Positions 54,542 to 64,000 of a stretch of DNA of 64,000 nt are shown in pieces (the first letter of the stretch is position 1; each line of letters opens with the position of its first letter). The stretch covers positions 124,001 to 188,000 of the forward strand of contig JAPQLC010000003.1 in NCBI GenBank assembly GCA_030826945.1. The letters run 5' to 3'. A model generated the notes under the pieces. The model worked only from the letters and a program-made list of their open reading frames with translations. It did no database searches and was not told the origin of the DNA. The position numbers and the translations under genes were made by a program. Source of the DNA: Candidatus Thiobius zoothamnicola (GTDB taxonomy: Bacteria > Pseudomonadota > Gammaproteobacteria > Chromatiales > Chromatiaceae).

Positions 54542-55237
54542 CTAGCCTGGCTGTTCAGAAAATCGATAACCGACACCGCGCACCGTTTGCACTAACTCCT
54601 GGTATCCATGCGGCTCCAATGCCTTGCGCAGACGGCGAATGTGCACATCAACAGTGCGCTCTTCAATATAGACATTACGACCCCACACCATATCCAGAAT
54701 TTGTGAGCGCGAATAAACCCGTTCCTGGTGCGTCATAAAAAAGTGCAATAACTTAAATTCAGTCGGCCCTAATGGGACGAACTGATTCCCAGCCAATACG
54801 CGGTGCTGTGACAAATCAATTTCCAAACCCAAATGGGTACGAACAATCTCAGCTGCATCATTACCGCTGCGACGTAGAACAGCCTTAATCCGGGCAAGCA
54901 ATTCACGAGTGGAAAAGGGTTTGGTGACATAATCATCAACGCCTGCCTCAAGCCCCTGCACTTTGAAATTTTCCTCATCTCTCGCCGTCAACAAAATAAC
55001 AGGCATCGCCGCCAGTTGTTGATCGCGCTTTAACCATTTGGCGAAATCCAAACCACTCATGCCAGGCAACATCCAATCCAATAGCAATAAATGAATTTCA
55101 TCACAGGTCACGATATCACGCGCTTCATCGGCATTACCCGCCAAACACACGCTATAACCCACTTTTGTTAATGTCGCATGAAGCAACTCACGTACAGCAA
55201 TTTCATCTTCAACGACAAGAATTTTCGTTTCTGCCAC
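54542..55237 (-). CDS. phoB: Phosphate regulon response regulator PhoB
   Basis: A 231-residue OmpR/PhoB-family regulator. Receiver domain: ILVVEDE, aspartate in LLLLDWMLPGMSGLD, TARDEE and the lysine in DDYVTKPFS. The winged-helix DNA-binding domain follows (LGPTEFKLLHFFMTH, VDVHIRRLRKAL). I prefer the GTG at 55237, about 9 nt after AAGG; a TTG at 55246 is too close to that site. Confidence 0.94.
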   Translation of the reverse strand: MAETKILVVEDEIAVRELLHATLTKVGYSVCLAGNADEARDIVTCDEIHLLLLDWMLPGMSGLDFAKWLKRDQQLAAMPVILLTARDEENFKVQGLEAGVDDYVTKPFSTRELLARIKAVLRRSGNDAAEIVRTHLGLEIDLSQHRVLAGNQFVPLGPTEFKLLHFFMTHQERVYSRSQILDMVWGRNVYIEERTVDVHIRRLRKALEPHGYQELVQTVRGVGYRFSEQPG

Positions 55238-55961
55238 AATGAACAACCTTTAAGAAACACAATATCACCGTCATACCAGTGCATATCTAGGGTGACTTTA
55301 CCAAACAGGCGCTGTCCCGCCTCTCCGCCAATCCATCACAGCAAAAATGCCATTTCCATCTAACGACGGAAACCCATTATTTTCTCCAAAGTTCCCGAAT
55401 TTCCGCCTTGAGAAGGCCATTAAAAAAACCGCGCTTTTCGGTCATTCACCGCTAAAGCTGCAGAAGGGTATTCACCAGATCCATAATATGGAATTTACGT
55501 TAAGCGCCAAGTCTATTGATTCATCATGACACCGATATGTCTAAATATTCGCACAGGCTTGGCGAATAGAAGGAAGGGGTATACCCCGCTTGTGCCGATG
55601 TCAGTTGTGAACCTTGAACCAAAGGGTTCAGGTGGGGTCGGAGCCGGGCTTTAGGCTTTCCATTTCAACATGGACATGCTCACCGCCAAGCTTAAATCAA
55701 CCCCGAGGTCGTATAGGCATAGGCTCAAGGAATATCTCACTGACTGTCGAACACCACAGGGAATACATGAACTAGGCTATACGCAGACTGAATTTTAAAC
55801 AAGGGCTTGCAAGACAAAAATATTTTATCCAGAAAATAGCCCCGCCACTCCACCCATATCCAGCCAGCCTCATGGTGACGATTAGCAAAATACGGCAGCT
55901 TGTAACGAAAGCGGTATTTCCATACAAAACGTCGTACTCCGAGGTCAAACAATGCACCTCA
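55238..55961. other. 0.7-kb stretch without a convincing gene
   Basis: Should include the phoB promoter at its left end. It also holds a perfect 12-bp palindrome, GGGGTATACCCC (55576-55587), similar to half-sites of metal-responsive repressors. A minus-strand frame (55737-55952) encodes an aromatic-rich 71-residue sequence of no known family without a clear ribosome binding site. The stretch looks decayed. Confidence 0.45.
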
Positions 55962-56894
55962 TTAAAACAGTTTATTCCTGCGCCACCAGCGCCATTTCAT
56001 CTTGGGGCGCCAATGCCAGGCAACGCCATTACAGGGGTATAAAACCAGCGGATTACGCATCAATGGTTTCAGTTTTTTATCCAATTGCAACAACGCTTCT
56101 ACCCACCCAGCTTGATCCTCCTGCAACACAGCATGATTAGCCTGATGATCCACCATTAAACTGGCATTTCCGCGCTGAGTCACCAACTTTTGCAAACCTT
56201 TGATCAGACTCCCTCCTCCCTCTACATGGGCGAAACCCTCTCCAATCCGCGTAGGCAATGCGCCTCCACCGCTAAACCAAAGACCATTCACTGGCAATTG
56301 GCCCTGACTTTCACGTTGCCTGTTAACTGGCAAATGATGGAATAACATCTGGATTTCATTCATCCAACTGATCCATCGGGATGCGTCAGCACCCTGAGGT
56401 AAAAACCAATCGATATTGCGCCCGATCACCTCAGTAAGTGGCTGAGTTTTTAAATCGGGTGCCCCACTGACTGCCACGTACCAATGGTGTGCCGTTGAAA
56501 TAAATAACTTCAGTCCATCACTGGCGAAATGTTGGTTAAAGGCCTCAATAAACTGCTCAATCTCCGTGCGGGTGAAAGATTGTTGACGACAATCCAATGC
56601 AATCAAGCGATCCTGATCCGGCTTTAAATAAACCGGATCCGCATGTAACAGGTAAGTATGCTCATTTTTCTCGCCGCTATCCGCATAACAGCAGATTGCT
56701 GCTGTCGGTATCTCTTTCTCTGGCCTATAAGACAAACCATACAGCTCAGACAATGTCGCAAGATAGCTATGAGGGGACGGCAGCGTATCGCTTTGGCTGG
56801 ATAAGGCTTCAAGCCGTGGTAAGTCAAGGGATTGATGGGACTCATTAGCCCATTCAGGCTTATCGAATAAACTTGGTGCGACGATATGCAACAT
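55962..56894 (-). CDS. RpfE-like / COG4255-type protein of unknown function
   Basis: A 310-residue cytoplasmic protein. Features that recall the family annotated as RpfE or as a distant phosphoglycerate-mutase relative are: the opening LHIVAPSLF, the YCYADPVYLKPDQDR-like stretch (here LHADPVYLKPDQDRLI), the FNQHFASDGLKLF segment, RNIDWFLPQG, EIQMLFHHLPVN and NGLWFSGGG. No catalytic residues can be assigned. Single gene between phoB and fur on the minus strand. The family link is from memory of motifs and is moderate. Confidence 0.7.
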   Translation of the reverse strand: MLHIVAPSLFDKPEWANESHQSLDLPRLEALSSQSDTLPSPHSYLATLSELYGLSYRPEKEIPTAAICCYADSGEKNEHTYLLHADPVYLKPDQDRLIALDCRQQSFTRTEIEQFIEAFNQHFASDGLKLFISTAHHWYVAVSGAPDLKTQPLTEVIGRNIDWFLPQGADASRWISWMNEIQMLFHHLPVNRQRESQGQLPVNGLWFSGGGALPTRIGEGFAHVEGGGSLIKGLQKLVTQRGNASLMVDHQANHAVLQEDQAGWVEALLQLDKKLKPLMRNPLVLYPCNGVAWHWRPKMKWRWWRRNKLF

Positions 56895-57042
56895 GATAGC
56901 AGTGGATATCTCTTAATCGTCAGTTAACAAACCACTGGGATTCGCTCAAGCAAGTGCAAAACAAGGTAAATACCAAAGAAGCGTAGTTGGCTGGACATCC
57001 ACGCGCATTTTCAGTGCTGTATCGTACCATCCGAATGAAATT

Positions 57043-57471
57043 TCAGCCGTTGGTTAAATGCGGACAATCCACTTTGACACAACGCCCATAAATGATGAGC
57101 GCATGATCATTTATCGTGAAACCTTTGGATTGCGCAATGTCATGTTGTTGTTTTTCGATCATTTCATCATAGAATTCTTCAACCCGACCACATTGTTGGC
57201 AAACAATGTGGTCATGATGCGTACCACGGTTTAATTCAAAAATAGCTTGCCCACCCTCAAAATGATGGCGCTCAACTAAGCCAGCACTGACAAATTGTGT
57301 CAATACCCGGTAAACCGTGGCCAAACCAATTTCTTCGCCACGCCCAAGCAATATTTTATAAACGTCCTCCGCTGTCATATGCCGGGCATCCGCTGTCTCT
57401 AATATCTCAAGAATCTTGACTCTTGGCAGAGTGACTTTGAGTCCTGCTCTGCGTATTTCAGTATTTTCCAC
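57043..57471 (-). CDS. fur: Ferric uptake regulator Fur
   Basis: A 142-residue Fur protein: winged-helix N-terminus (LKVTLPRVKILEILE), the HHDHIVC metal-site motif, and zinc cysteines in CQQCG and CVKVDC. It represses iron uptake genes when bound to Fe(II). Divergent from bamE, the conserved gammaproteobacterial arrangement. The 177-bp shared promoter region has a weak Fur-box-like stretch (GATAAATCATTTGTC). Confidence 0.96.
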   Translation of the reverse strand: MENTEIRRAGLKVTLPRVKILEILETADARHMTAEDVYKILLGRGEEIGLATVYRVLTQFVSAGLVERHHFEGGQAIFELNRGTHHDHIVCQQCGRVEEFYDEMIEKQQHDIAQSKGFTINDHALIIYGRCVKVDCPHLTNG

Positions 57472-57648
57472 TCAGTACTCCAGATGCGATCGCCTAGGGC
57501 GTATCCGCCAATTGATAAATCATTTGTCATGGAAGAAAAGATCGTGGATTCTGCTGAATCAGAAACCAGGATTTTCAGAGACTGCTCGTGCAAAATCAGC
57601 ACATTCGCTATTATAGAGGTCTGTTCTCCTGCAAGCGTCAATAAGTTC

Positions 57649-58107
57649 ATGCAAAAAACACTCCTTTTTCTCAGCTTAGCCGCCAGCCTGATCATGCACG
57701 GGTGCAGCACCACCAATCGCCCAGCAAATGACGCTAACCAGGCAGGAAGCCATGTTCCCGATAATGGCTCATGGATCTACCAACCCATGATTCTGCAGGG
57801 GAATATCGTGACACAGGCACAAGTCAACCGACTAAAACCCGGCATGCCACGCCGCCAAGTACGCTTCATTCTGGGCACGCCGACTTTACAAGATGTATTC
57901 CATGCCAACCGTTGGGACTACCACTATACTAAGGGCTTAGGCAGCGAACCCAGTGAAATCAAACGATTGACAGTTTATTTTGAGGAGGATGCTTTGTCGT
58001 ACATTGATGGCCATGTAAAAATACAACCTGAAGTCGAACGTGAACCGACAAAACGGATGACTGTGGTAAAAGTGCCAGATCTGGAAAAAGAGGAATCGTT
58101 TTTCTAA
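57649..58107 (+). CDS. bamE: Outer membrane assembly factor BamE (SmpA), lipoprotein
   Basis: A 152-residue lipoprotein. Signal peptide with lipidated cysteine at position 19 (LIMHGC); the BamE core has NIVTQAQVNRLKPGMPRRQVRFILGTP and WDYHYTK. It supports BamA/BamD in outer-membrane protein assembly. The C-terminal extension (~35 residues, charged) is longer than in E. coli. I chose ATG 57649 because it gives a proper signal peptide; the frame is open further upstream. Confidence 0.93.
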   Translation: MQKTLLFLSLAASLIMHGCSTTNRPANDANQAGSHVPDNGSWIYQPMILQGNIVTQAQVNRLKPGMPRRQVRFILGTPTLQDVFHANRWDYHYTKGLGSEPSEIKRLTVYFEEDALSYIDGHVKIQPEVEREPTKRMTVVKVPDLEKEESFF

Positions 58108-58184
58108 ACAGCAGCAGCAAGCGGCTGCGCTTCACGCCTTGTCCTCTTTCAAGTCTCTACCCAAAGATTTCATCAACAACGCGA

Positions 58185-58529
58185 TTACGGTGCTTCGTAG
58201 AAAATATAAGAAGTTGAATAATCACTAAACTCGAAATAGACTTTTTGCTCGCCAGGATCTGCCGCCCCATTTAGATTTTCATCCAATACGCCATAACCAA
58301 AGCGATAAGGCCTGGACTCATTCGATTGGGTGCCTACCGCTGTGGATAACTTGTCGATCTTGAGAAAACGACGAACCAATTTATCGCCAGCATACACTTC
58401 CAATGTGCCGTTCGTGCCAGTCCAGTTCTGAATACTGCGACCAATTTTATTTTGGGTTTCTTGGGTACAGGCAGTCACCATACAGACAAGAAACACGCTA
58501 AGAATCATTCGCTTTATCATCATTTTCAT
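58185..58529 (-). CDS. Small putative lipoprotein of unknown function
   Basis: A 114-residue protein with a lipoprotein signal (ILSVFLVCMVTAC, cysteine near residue 19). The mature part is conserved-looking: LEVYAGDKLVRRFLKIDKLSTA, then YRFGYGVLDENLNG, ending in aromatic strands (VYFEFSDYSTSYIFYE). No family recognised. Convergent with bamE. The chosen start precedes the signal peptide; an upstream in-frame ATG would bury the signal and is rejected. Confidence 0.75.
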   Translation of the reverse strand: MKMMIKRMILSVFLVCMVTACTQETQNKIGRSIQNWTGTNGTLEVYAGDKLVRRFLKIDKLSTAVGTQSNESRPYRFGYGVLDENLNGAADPGEQKVYFEFSDYSTSYIFYEAP

Positions 58530-58756
58530 ACCTGATTGAATATTGAAATAACCATACCCGGTTCGAGTAAAGTGAAGGCTACTACCCTGGGGCAAGATGA
58601 ACTGACATGACAACGTTAACATTGCTGTTACACAAATGCCCTGAATCAACTTGTAACATCATCAGATGATGATCCCGGATGGTAAAAATGTTGTTGATAA
58701 CAGGTCAGAGAAAGTATCAAGCAATGGTATACGCCGAAGAAGTCGGTCGTCATGCT

Positions 58757-59371
58757 CTACATAGCCAGTTTGACACCACAGCCTCCTAACCCACAGTAAC
58801 CCTGCGGATTCCTCGCCAAATATTGCTGATGAAATGCCTCAGCATAATAGAACGGCGGGGCAGGCAAGATTTCTGTCGAGATCAGCCCCATTTTTTGTTG
58901 TTTTAAGGCCTGTTGGTAACAAGAGCGGGTAGCCTGAGCCAGCGTATCCTGTTCAATATCACTCACGTAAATCCCTGAACGGTATTGCGTACCAACATCA
59001 TTACCCTGACGCATGATCTGAGTCGGATCGTGATTCTCCCAGAATTGTTTTAATAAAGCGGTATAAGTGATCTTTTGCGGGTCATAAACCACGAATACCA
59101 CTTCATTATGCCCGGTCATGCCACTACAGACTTCATCATAAGTAGGATTGGGAGTAAAACCTGCGGCATAACCAACCGCCGTGCTGAAAACGCCTAGCAA
59201 CATCCAGAAACCTTTCTCAGCACCCCAAAAACATCCCATGCCGAATAGCGCCGTTTTCATTCCCGTTGGAAAAGGCGGCTGAACAGGGTTGCCATTCACA
59301 AAGTGTCGATTTGCGATTGACATAGCAGTATCACGTCCAGGCAATGCCTCTTTAGGGCTGGGCATATCCAT
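58757..59371 (-). CDS. msrA: Peptide methionine sulfoxide reductase MsrA
   Basis: A 204-residue MsrA reducing methionine-S-sulfoxide. Active-site motif [42 protein letters not shown] and QYRSGIY are conserved. The C-terminus has recycling cysteines in [10 protein letters not shown]. An N-terminal segment ([14 protein letters not shown]) resembles the E. coli protein. The gene lies 46 bp downstream of trxB, which makes functional sense as MsrA is recycled by thioredoxin. Confidence 0.94.
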   Translation of the reverse strand: MDMPSPKEALPGRDTAMSIANRHFVNGNPVQPPFPTGMKTALFGMGCFWGAEKGFWMLLGVFSTAVGYAAGFTPNPTYDEVCSGMTGHNEVVFVVYDPQKITYTALLKQFWENHDPTQIMRQGNDVGTQYRSGIYVSDIEQDTLAQATRSCYQQALKQQKMGLISTEILPAPPFYYAEAFHQQYLARNPQGYCGLGGCGVKLAM

Positions 59372-59417
59372 TCTCTTCAATCGTCCTAACATCAAGTATA
59401 AGCCACACAAGAGGACA

Positions 59418-60380
<963 letters not shown>

Positions 60381-60552
60381 TCAATAGTTATTCCTAGATG
60401 GGTGATTGGAGATATCCAGATACGTACAACTATCTTTACAGCAATATTAAAATCATCACACACGGATAATGGTATTTAACTAGCATGCGGTGTGAACATA
60501 TTCTATCACCTACTTTAATAGAAAGATTTTCAACTTAACCATAGAAGACAAT

Positions 60553-60580
60553 AAAAAAAGCCAGCAAACTGCTGGCTTTA
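60553..60580 (-). terminator. Intrinsic terminator of the 65-residue gene
   Basis: AAAGCCAGCA pairs with TGCTGGCTTT across a 3-nt loop; on the minus strand a run of seven or more T follows. Confidence 0.85.
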
Positions 60581-60671
60581 GAGTATTTCTGCGCAACCTT
60601 TAATAAAATTAGTTAGTTAGTTAAAAATCTAAAAGCAATTAATTTAAATATATCAAAATTCTTAATTTCAA

Positions 60672-60869
60672 CTATTTCCGACCACCCTTCCTTTTGTAAT
60701 TCTTTACAAGTTCTATGAAACCTTTCGCTTCTTCCCGACTATTAAACACTGATTTTGCATAATTCGACAAAATGTTAGGGTGGATGTCTTTTCTTCCTGT
60801 TATGTGGCTATTTAATGGAATTCCCTTATCTTTGGCTGCTCTAATTACGATTATTCTTGAATAAATCAT
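60672..60869 (-). CDS. Small basic protein of unknown function, 65 residues
   Basis: A 65-residue frame with a GGGAGC site 6 nt before the ATG and its own terminator ~90 bp downstream, which supports a real gene. The protein is basic, with a hydrophobic start (IYSRIIVIRAA), a helix-forming middle (SREEAKGFIELVKNYK) and a KRKGGRK end. No family recognised. The surrounding DNA is AT-rich, unlike neighbouring genes, which suggests recent acquisition. Confidence 0.6.
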   Translation of the reverse strand: MIYSRIIVIRAAKDKGIPLNSHITGRKDIHPNILSNYAKSVFNSREEAKGFIELVKNYKRKGGRK

Positions 60870-61004
60870 TTCTGCTCCCGTTAATACGAAGTACGCAGAA
60901 ATACTCAGGCATCAGAATAATTGAACTAACCTAGTTAGTCAATAACACGTCATAAAACTCAGAACGAACTAATATTCTCTTTTGGGAGAATTGCAGGATA
61001 GCAA

Positions 61005-61032
61005 ATAAAAAAGCCCCGATAAAATCGGGGCT
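61005..61032 (-). terminator. Intrinsic terminator of the IPT/TIG gene
   Basis: AGCCCCGAT pairs with ATCGGGGCT across a 3-nt loop, followed on the minus strand by TTTTTTATTT, 26 bp after the stop. Confidence 0.9.
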
Positions 61033-61057
61033 AATATCAAAGCTTAAGACTTAGGAA

Positions 61058-63268
61058 TCAGAATGGACAACCATTCGCATCCAACTCACAATGCTGACAG
61101 GCCCCTTGATAAGTGAATACGTCTGTCGCTGTCACGTCCTGACCATCTCCATTCACAACTACGACATCCACAGCTGAACCTGCGGTACCTGACGGTGTAA
61201 TCGCGGTGATTTGCGTGGCTGAATCCACAGTCACGCCAGTCGCGGCTTGTCCATCCACCGTAACGCTGAGCGATCCGCCAGTCGCATAATTAGCACCAGT
61301 AATCGTCAGTTGAGTACCACCCGCCTCAGAGCCTGTAGCTGGACTGACTGAATCAATCAGTGGCCCTGAACCATCTGTATAAGTAAATGCATCTGCAACC
61401 AAGACAACCTGCCCATCCCCATTGGTGACTACCATATCCACAGCTGCCCCCGCAGTGCCTGATGGCGTGGTCGCAGTGATTTGCGTGGCTGAATCCACAG
61501 TCACACCAGTAGCGGCTTGTCCGTCCACCGTAACCTTGAGATAATCACCCGATTCAAAGTTCTCGCCAACAATCGCCAGTACGGTGCCACCTGCCTCAGG
61601 CCCTCTGGAAGGAGTGATACCATCAATAGTTGGTTGCGTTCCTTCTGCCTTGTAAGTAAAAGCACTCCCTGCTGTCACACCCTGACCATCCCCATTGATG
61701 ACCACCACATCCACGACAGAACCCGCAGTGCCTGATGGTGTAGTCGCGGTGATGATTTGCGTGGCTGAATCCACAGTCACGCCAGTAGCGGCTTGTCCGT
61801 CTACCGTAACACTGAGATGCTTACCCGCCACAAAATTGGTGCCAGTAATCGTCAACTGAGTACCACCTGTTTCAGTACCCGCTAAAGGGCTGACTGAAGT
61901 GATTGTTGGTGCATCTCCTGTCACATAGGTGAATGCATCTTCAGCTATCGCAATCTGACCATCGCCGTTGACAACCACAACATCAACATCCCCAGCGGTA
62001 CCCGGTGGCGTAGTGGCTGTAATTTGTGTAGGTGAAACCCATGTCACATTAGAAGCGAAATTATCCTCTGCGACGACAGAAGCAAGATTGCCGCCCACCA
62101 ATACGCCAAGTGAATCACCCGCTACAAAGTTGGCACCACTGATCGTCAATTGGGTGCCTCCTGCTTCGGGGCCTGCGGGAGGATTCACACCAACAACTGT
62201 TACAACTGAATCTAACGCGACATAAGTGAATGCGCCTGCTGCTGTTATAACCTGACCATCCCCATTAGTGACTACCACATCCACAGCTGCTCCCGCAGTA
62301 CCCGATGGCGTAGTCGCAGTAATTTGCGTAGGCGAATCTACAGTCACGCCAGTAGCGGCTTGTCCGTCCACTGTAACGTTGAGTGAATCACCCGCCACAA
62401 AATTGGCACCAATGATTATTACTTCAGTACTGCCAGTTTCAGGCCCCACTGACGGAACAATAGACCGAATCTCCAAAACAGGCGAAGTGATTGGTAGTCC
62501 AGGACTGCCATCCGGGTTACTTCCAAGACCATCCTGAACCGCGTCAGTAACACCAGAATTCTCATTACCGTTAACATTCGCATTATCGCCAAGATCATCC
62601 AATGCTTCGGTAAACCCCCCTGAACTCAGATCAGGAGAATCCTCCAGAATATCAACAACGCCACTAATATCCTCATCAGTATTGGTCATATCAAGTTGTG
62701 AAATACCCGCCAGCACGGTGCCGTACCAACCTTCAGGATTATTCTGTGCTGGCGTCGTAGACAAATCAGTAGGCTGCACTGAGGTGATATCCAAAGCGCT
62801 GAGGCCAAAATTATCTGCGACCGAATTGTTAAAATTCTCCGCATTCGCTTCTATACCCCCTGAAGCCGCCGCCGCTTTTCGCACCGCTATCTCAGTCACT
62901 GGAGTGACGATGAATGTCGTTCCGCCAGCAAAACGCTTTGCGGAACGCAAAATCAACCCGGTTGCATCCACAGTCCCGGCTGTCGCCTCATCTTTATAGC
63001 TACCGCCCGTACATTCGACATAGCCGACGCCGGAAAAAGCCACATTACCGAAATCAACGAAGCCTTCCACCGTTTCACCTGCGGCGGCCAACTGGGTATT
63101 GTTGTCTGCGCGGAACAATCGGCATTCAGAACCAGTGATTGGGCCTTTAGCGACATAGGCGTTAACCGGGCCAGTGATATCATCAGCGCATGCGTTTAGT
63201 AATAAGGGCAAGGCAGCAATTAATGATGCTTTACGCATAGTCCCCACAATTGACGTAACCTTCAACAC
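61058..63268 (-). CDS. Lipoprotein-like protein with five IPT/TIG repeats
   Basis: A 736-residue protein. The start is GTG (63266-63268) with AGGAG 7 nt upstream. The signal peptide ends LLLNAC, cysteine at residue 27, so it is probably a lipoprotein. Residues ~30-260 are a unique domain (AYVAKGPITGSECRLF, FVDFGNVAFSGVGYVEC, FIVTPVTEIAV). Five IPT/TIG immunoglobulin-like repeats of ~85-95 residues follow, each with a 'P..G.e.GGT.l.I.G.NF..G' start and 'TPSGTAG' plus 'V.NGDGQ'. The tail is CQHCELDANGCPF. IPT/TIG repeats make extended surface stalks; adhesion or substrate binding is likely but unproven. Confidence 0.85.
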   Translation of the reverse strand: MLKVTSIVGTMRKASLIAALPLLLNACADDITGPVNAYVAKGPITGSECRLFRADNNTQLAAAGETVEGFVDFGNVAFSGVGYVECTGGSYKDEATAGTVDATGLILRSAKRFAGGTTFIVTPVTEIAVRKAAAASGGIEANAENFNNSVADNFGLSALDITSVQPTDLSTTPAQNNPEGWYGTVLAGISQLDMTNTDEDISGVVDILEDSPDLSSGGFTEALDDLGDNANVNGNENSGVTDAVQDGLGSNPDGSPGLPITSPVLEIRSIVPSVGPETGSTEVIIIGANFVAGDSLNVTVDGQAATGVTVDSPTQITATTPSGTAGAAVDVVVTNGDGQVITAAGAFTYVALDSVVTVVGVNPPAGPEAGGTQLTISGANFVAGDSLGVLVGGNLASVVAEDNFASNVTWVSPTQITATTPPGTAGDVDVVVVNGDGQIAIAEDAFTYVTGDAPTITSVSPLAGTETGGTQLTITGTNFVAGKHLSVTVDGQAATGVTVDSATQIITATTPSGTAGSVVDVVVINGDGQGVTAGSAFTYKAEGTQPTIDGITPSRGPEAGGTVLAIVGENFESGDYLKVTVDGQAATGVTVDSATQITATTPSGTAGAAVDMVVTNGDGQVVLVADAFTYTDGSGPLIDSVSPATGSEAGGTQLTITGANYATGGSLSVTVDGQAATGVTVDSATQITAITPSGTAGSAVDVVVVNGDGQDVTATDVFTYQGACQHCELDANGCPF
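61095..62480 (-). repeat. Five tandem IPT/TIG-coding repeats
   Basis: Units of about 270 bp share near-identical DNA in the segment coding VDGQAATGVTVDS and TPSGTAG. Unit 2 has diverged (its VDGQAATG segment is replaced), the others are close copies. Recent internal duplication or recombination is likely. Confidence 0.85.
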
Positions 63269-63754
63269 GAAAGTTCTCCTGTTAAGCTTTGATTTTCAAG
63301 GTTGCTAGTGCCCTGCGCCACATAACTCTATCAGTTAGCTAAAGTTATTATGTGGGGCTCACATCGTGACCTTATAGGCGGAAAAGCGGCGATTTTACTC
63401 AGATTGTATAGAGCTAAAAATAAAACCGCAACTCAAATTAATGAGATGTTATTCGTATAACAAAAGGGATTCGCAGTTATCATTTTATCATGATTAATAT
63501 AGTCAGAGGCCTGATCGTGACATAGGTCATGGTTTGTGCAATTTACCAGGCCAACCTGAGAAACTATAATTTGCCTCCTGCTCTCATTAAAAAGGTGAAT
63601 CAACACACAGAATAATCATGAGCTGGAATAATATTATGCACCATATAGTATTACAAAAATGAGATTCCTAAATCAGCAGAATCTATCAATCTCTCCACAT
63701 TCACAAAGATTAAAGCATTCACCCGATATTGATGGGCTGATATAGAAAGCTGCC
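63269..63754. other. Intergenic region upstream of the IPT/TIG gene
   Basis: 486 bp, AT-rich, no coding frame of note. It must hold the promoter of the IPT/TIG gene; no clear terminator or repeat is seen. Confidence 0.5.
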
Positions 63755-64000
63755 TCATTGTCTCCGTTTCTTTTTATACCGCTGCACCACATACCAACGC
63801 CAATAAGCTCTCATGCTAATATAACCGGCCAAACCAAGCATGACACCCACTAACAAGCTGCCCGTGTATAACGGCAGCCAGATGCTGCTCAATTGATTCA
63901 TAATCCATTCTATGCTCGGTTCAAATTCAGCGATCTCCGGGGATTCCCCTAACAGCCAAATACCAACAATATAGTTGAAGTAAAAAAAGGGCGGTATAGT
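63755..64000 (-). CDS. DUF2062 protein, 3' end only
   Basis: The last ~81 codons of a minus-strand gene entering from the right edge. The segment IPPFFYFNYIVGIWLLG, then a helix (LPLYTGSLLVGVMLGLAGYISM) and the RWYVVQRYKKKRRQ tail, match the C-terminal part of DUF2062 membrane proteins. The stop is TGA at 63755-63757. Function unknown; in other genomes the family is found near glycosyltransferases or competence genes. Confidence 0.75.
   Translation of the reverse strand, partial: TIPPFFYFNYIVGIWLLGESPEIAEFEPSIEWIMNQLSSIWLPLYTGSLLVGVMLGLAGYISMRAYWRWYVVQRYKKKRRQ

Noticed and set aside
57505-57530. Fur-box-like sequence in the fur/bamE gap
   Set aside because: Only partial match to the 19-bp consensus; not strong enough to list as a site.
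61095-62480. Regularly spaced repeats that could suggest a repeat array
   Set aside because: Repeat units are ~270 bp, in frame, and code for IPT/TIG domains; they are not CRISPR repeats.

Overview
The window looks like chromosome of a gammaproteobacterium with roughly 50% G+C. Support comes from gene content and order: divergent fur/bamE, divergent pepA/lptFG, rsmB-DUF4390-ntrY, phoBR, an HAD phosphatase next to an S49 peptidase, ettA, dxs, zapE and rpsT. A class III polyhydroxyalkanoate synthase (PhaE-PhaC with a thiolase) and a cyanobacterial-style Dps point towards sulfur-oxidising or phototrophic lineages (Chromatiales/Thiotrichales type), but I cannot name a genus. I see no tRNA, rRNA, CRISPR array or intact insertion sequence.

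Layout. 1-424: 5' part of a GHKL ATPase gene leaving the window. 0.6-3.2 kb: pgeF and ettA. 3.3-9.5 kb: a same-strand run that looks like a small biosynthetic cluster. It holds a 31-codon ORF overlapping a cyclic-peptide-type ABC exporter, then RibD, a phytanoyl-CoA-type dioxygenase with a Nif11-like N-terminus, and a B12-binding radical SAM enzyme. 9.6-14 kb: Dps, HAD phosphatase, SppA, then adk and a DUF1015 gene on the other strand. 14.6-17.5 kb: an SPFH protein paired with a double periplasmic-binding-fold protein. 17.6-20.6 kb: dxs and zapE.

20.8-31.1 kb is an accessory block on the minus strand: a 2359-residue multi-LamG protein and two smaller proteins that share a homologous domain. 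It is bounded by decayed IS30-type and IS3-type transposase fragments. 31.2-35.4 kb: PHA genes and cysC. 35.4-39 kb: pepA, a NarL-type regulator and an M16 peptidase. 39-41.2 kb: lptF-lptG. 41.3-47.4 kb: a second accessory block with a 1321-residue protein of unknown family and a 703-residue protein carrying an HExxH motif like M35/aspzincin peptidases.

47.5-48.1 kb: rpsT with a clear promoter, then an intergenic candidate RsmY/RsmZ/CsrB-type regulatory RNA. It has five ANGGA motifs, a GacA-box-like upstream element and a strong terminator. 48.2-55.2 kb: rsmB-DUF4390-ntrY, a PuuD-like membrane protein and phoBR. 56-60.4 kb: an RpfE-like protein, fur/bamE, a lipoprotein and a trxB-msrA redox pair. 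60.7-64 kb: a 65-residue unknown protein, a lipoprotein with five IPT/TIG repeats, and the 3' end of a DUF2062 gene.

The most promising undescribed items are the peptide/exporter/Nif11-dioxygenase/radical-SAM cluster, the LamG three-gene cassette, the 1321-residue protein plus zincin pair, and the Rsm-like RNA. All family calls come from reading motifs by eye; no database search was run.
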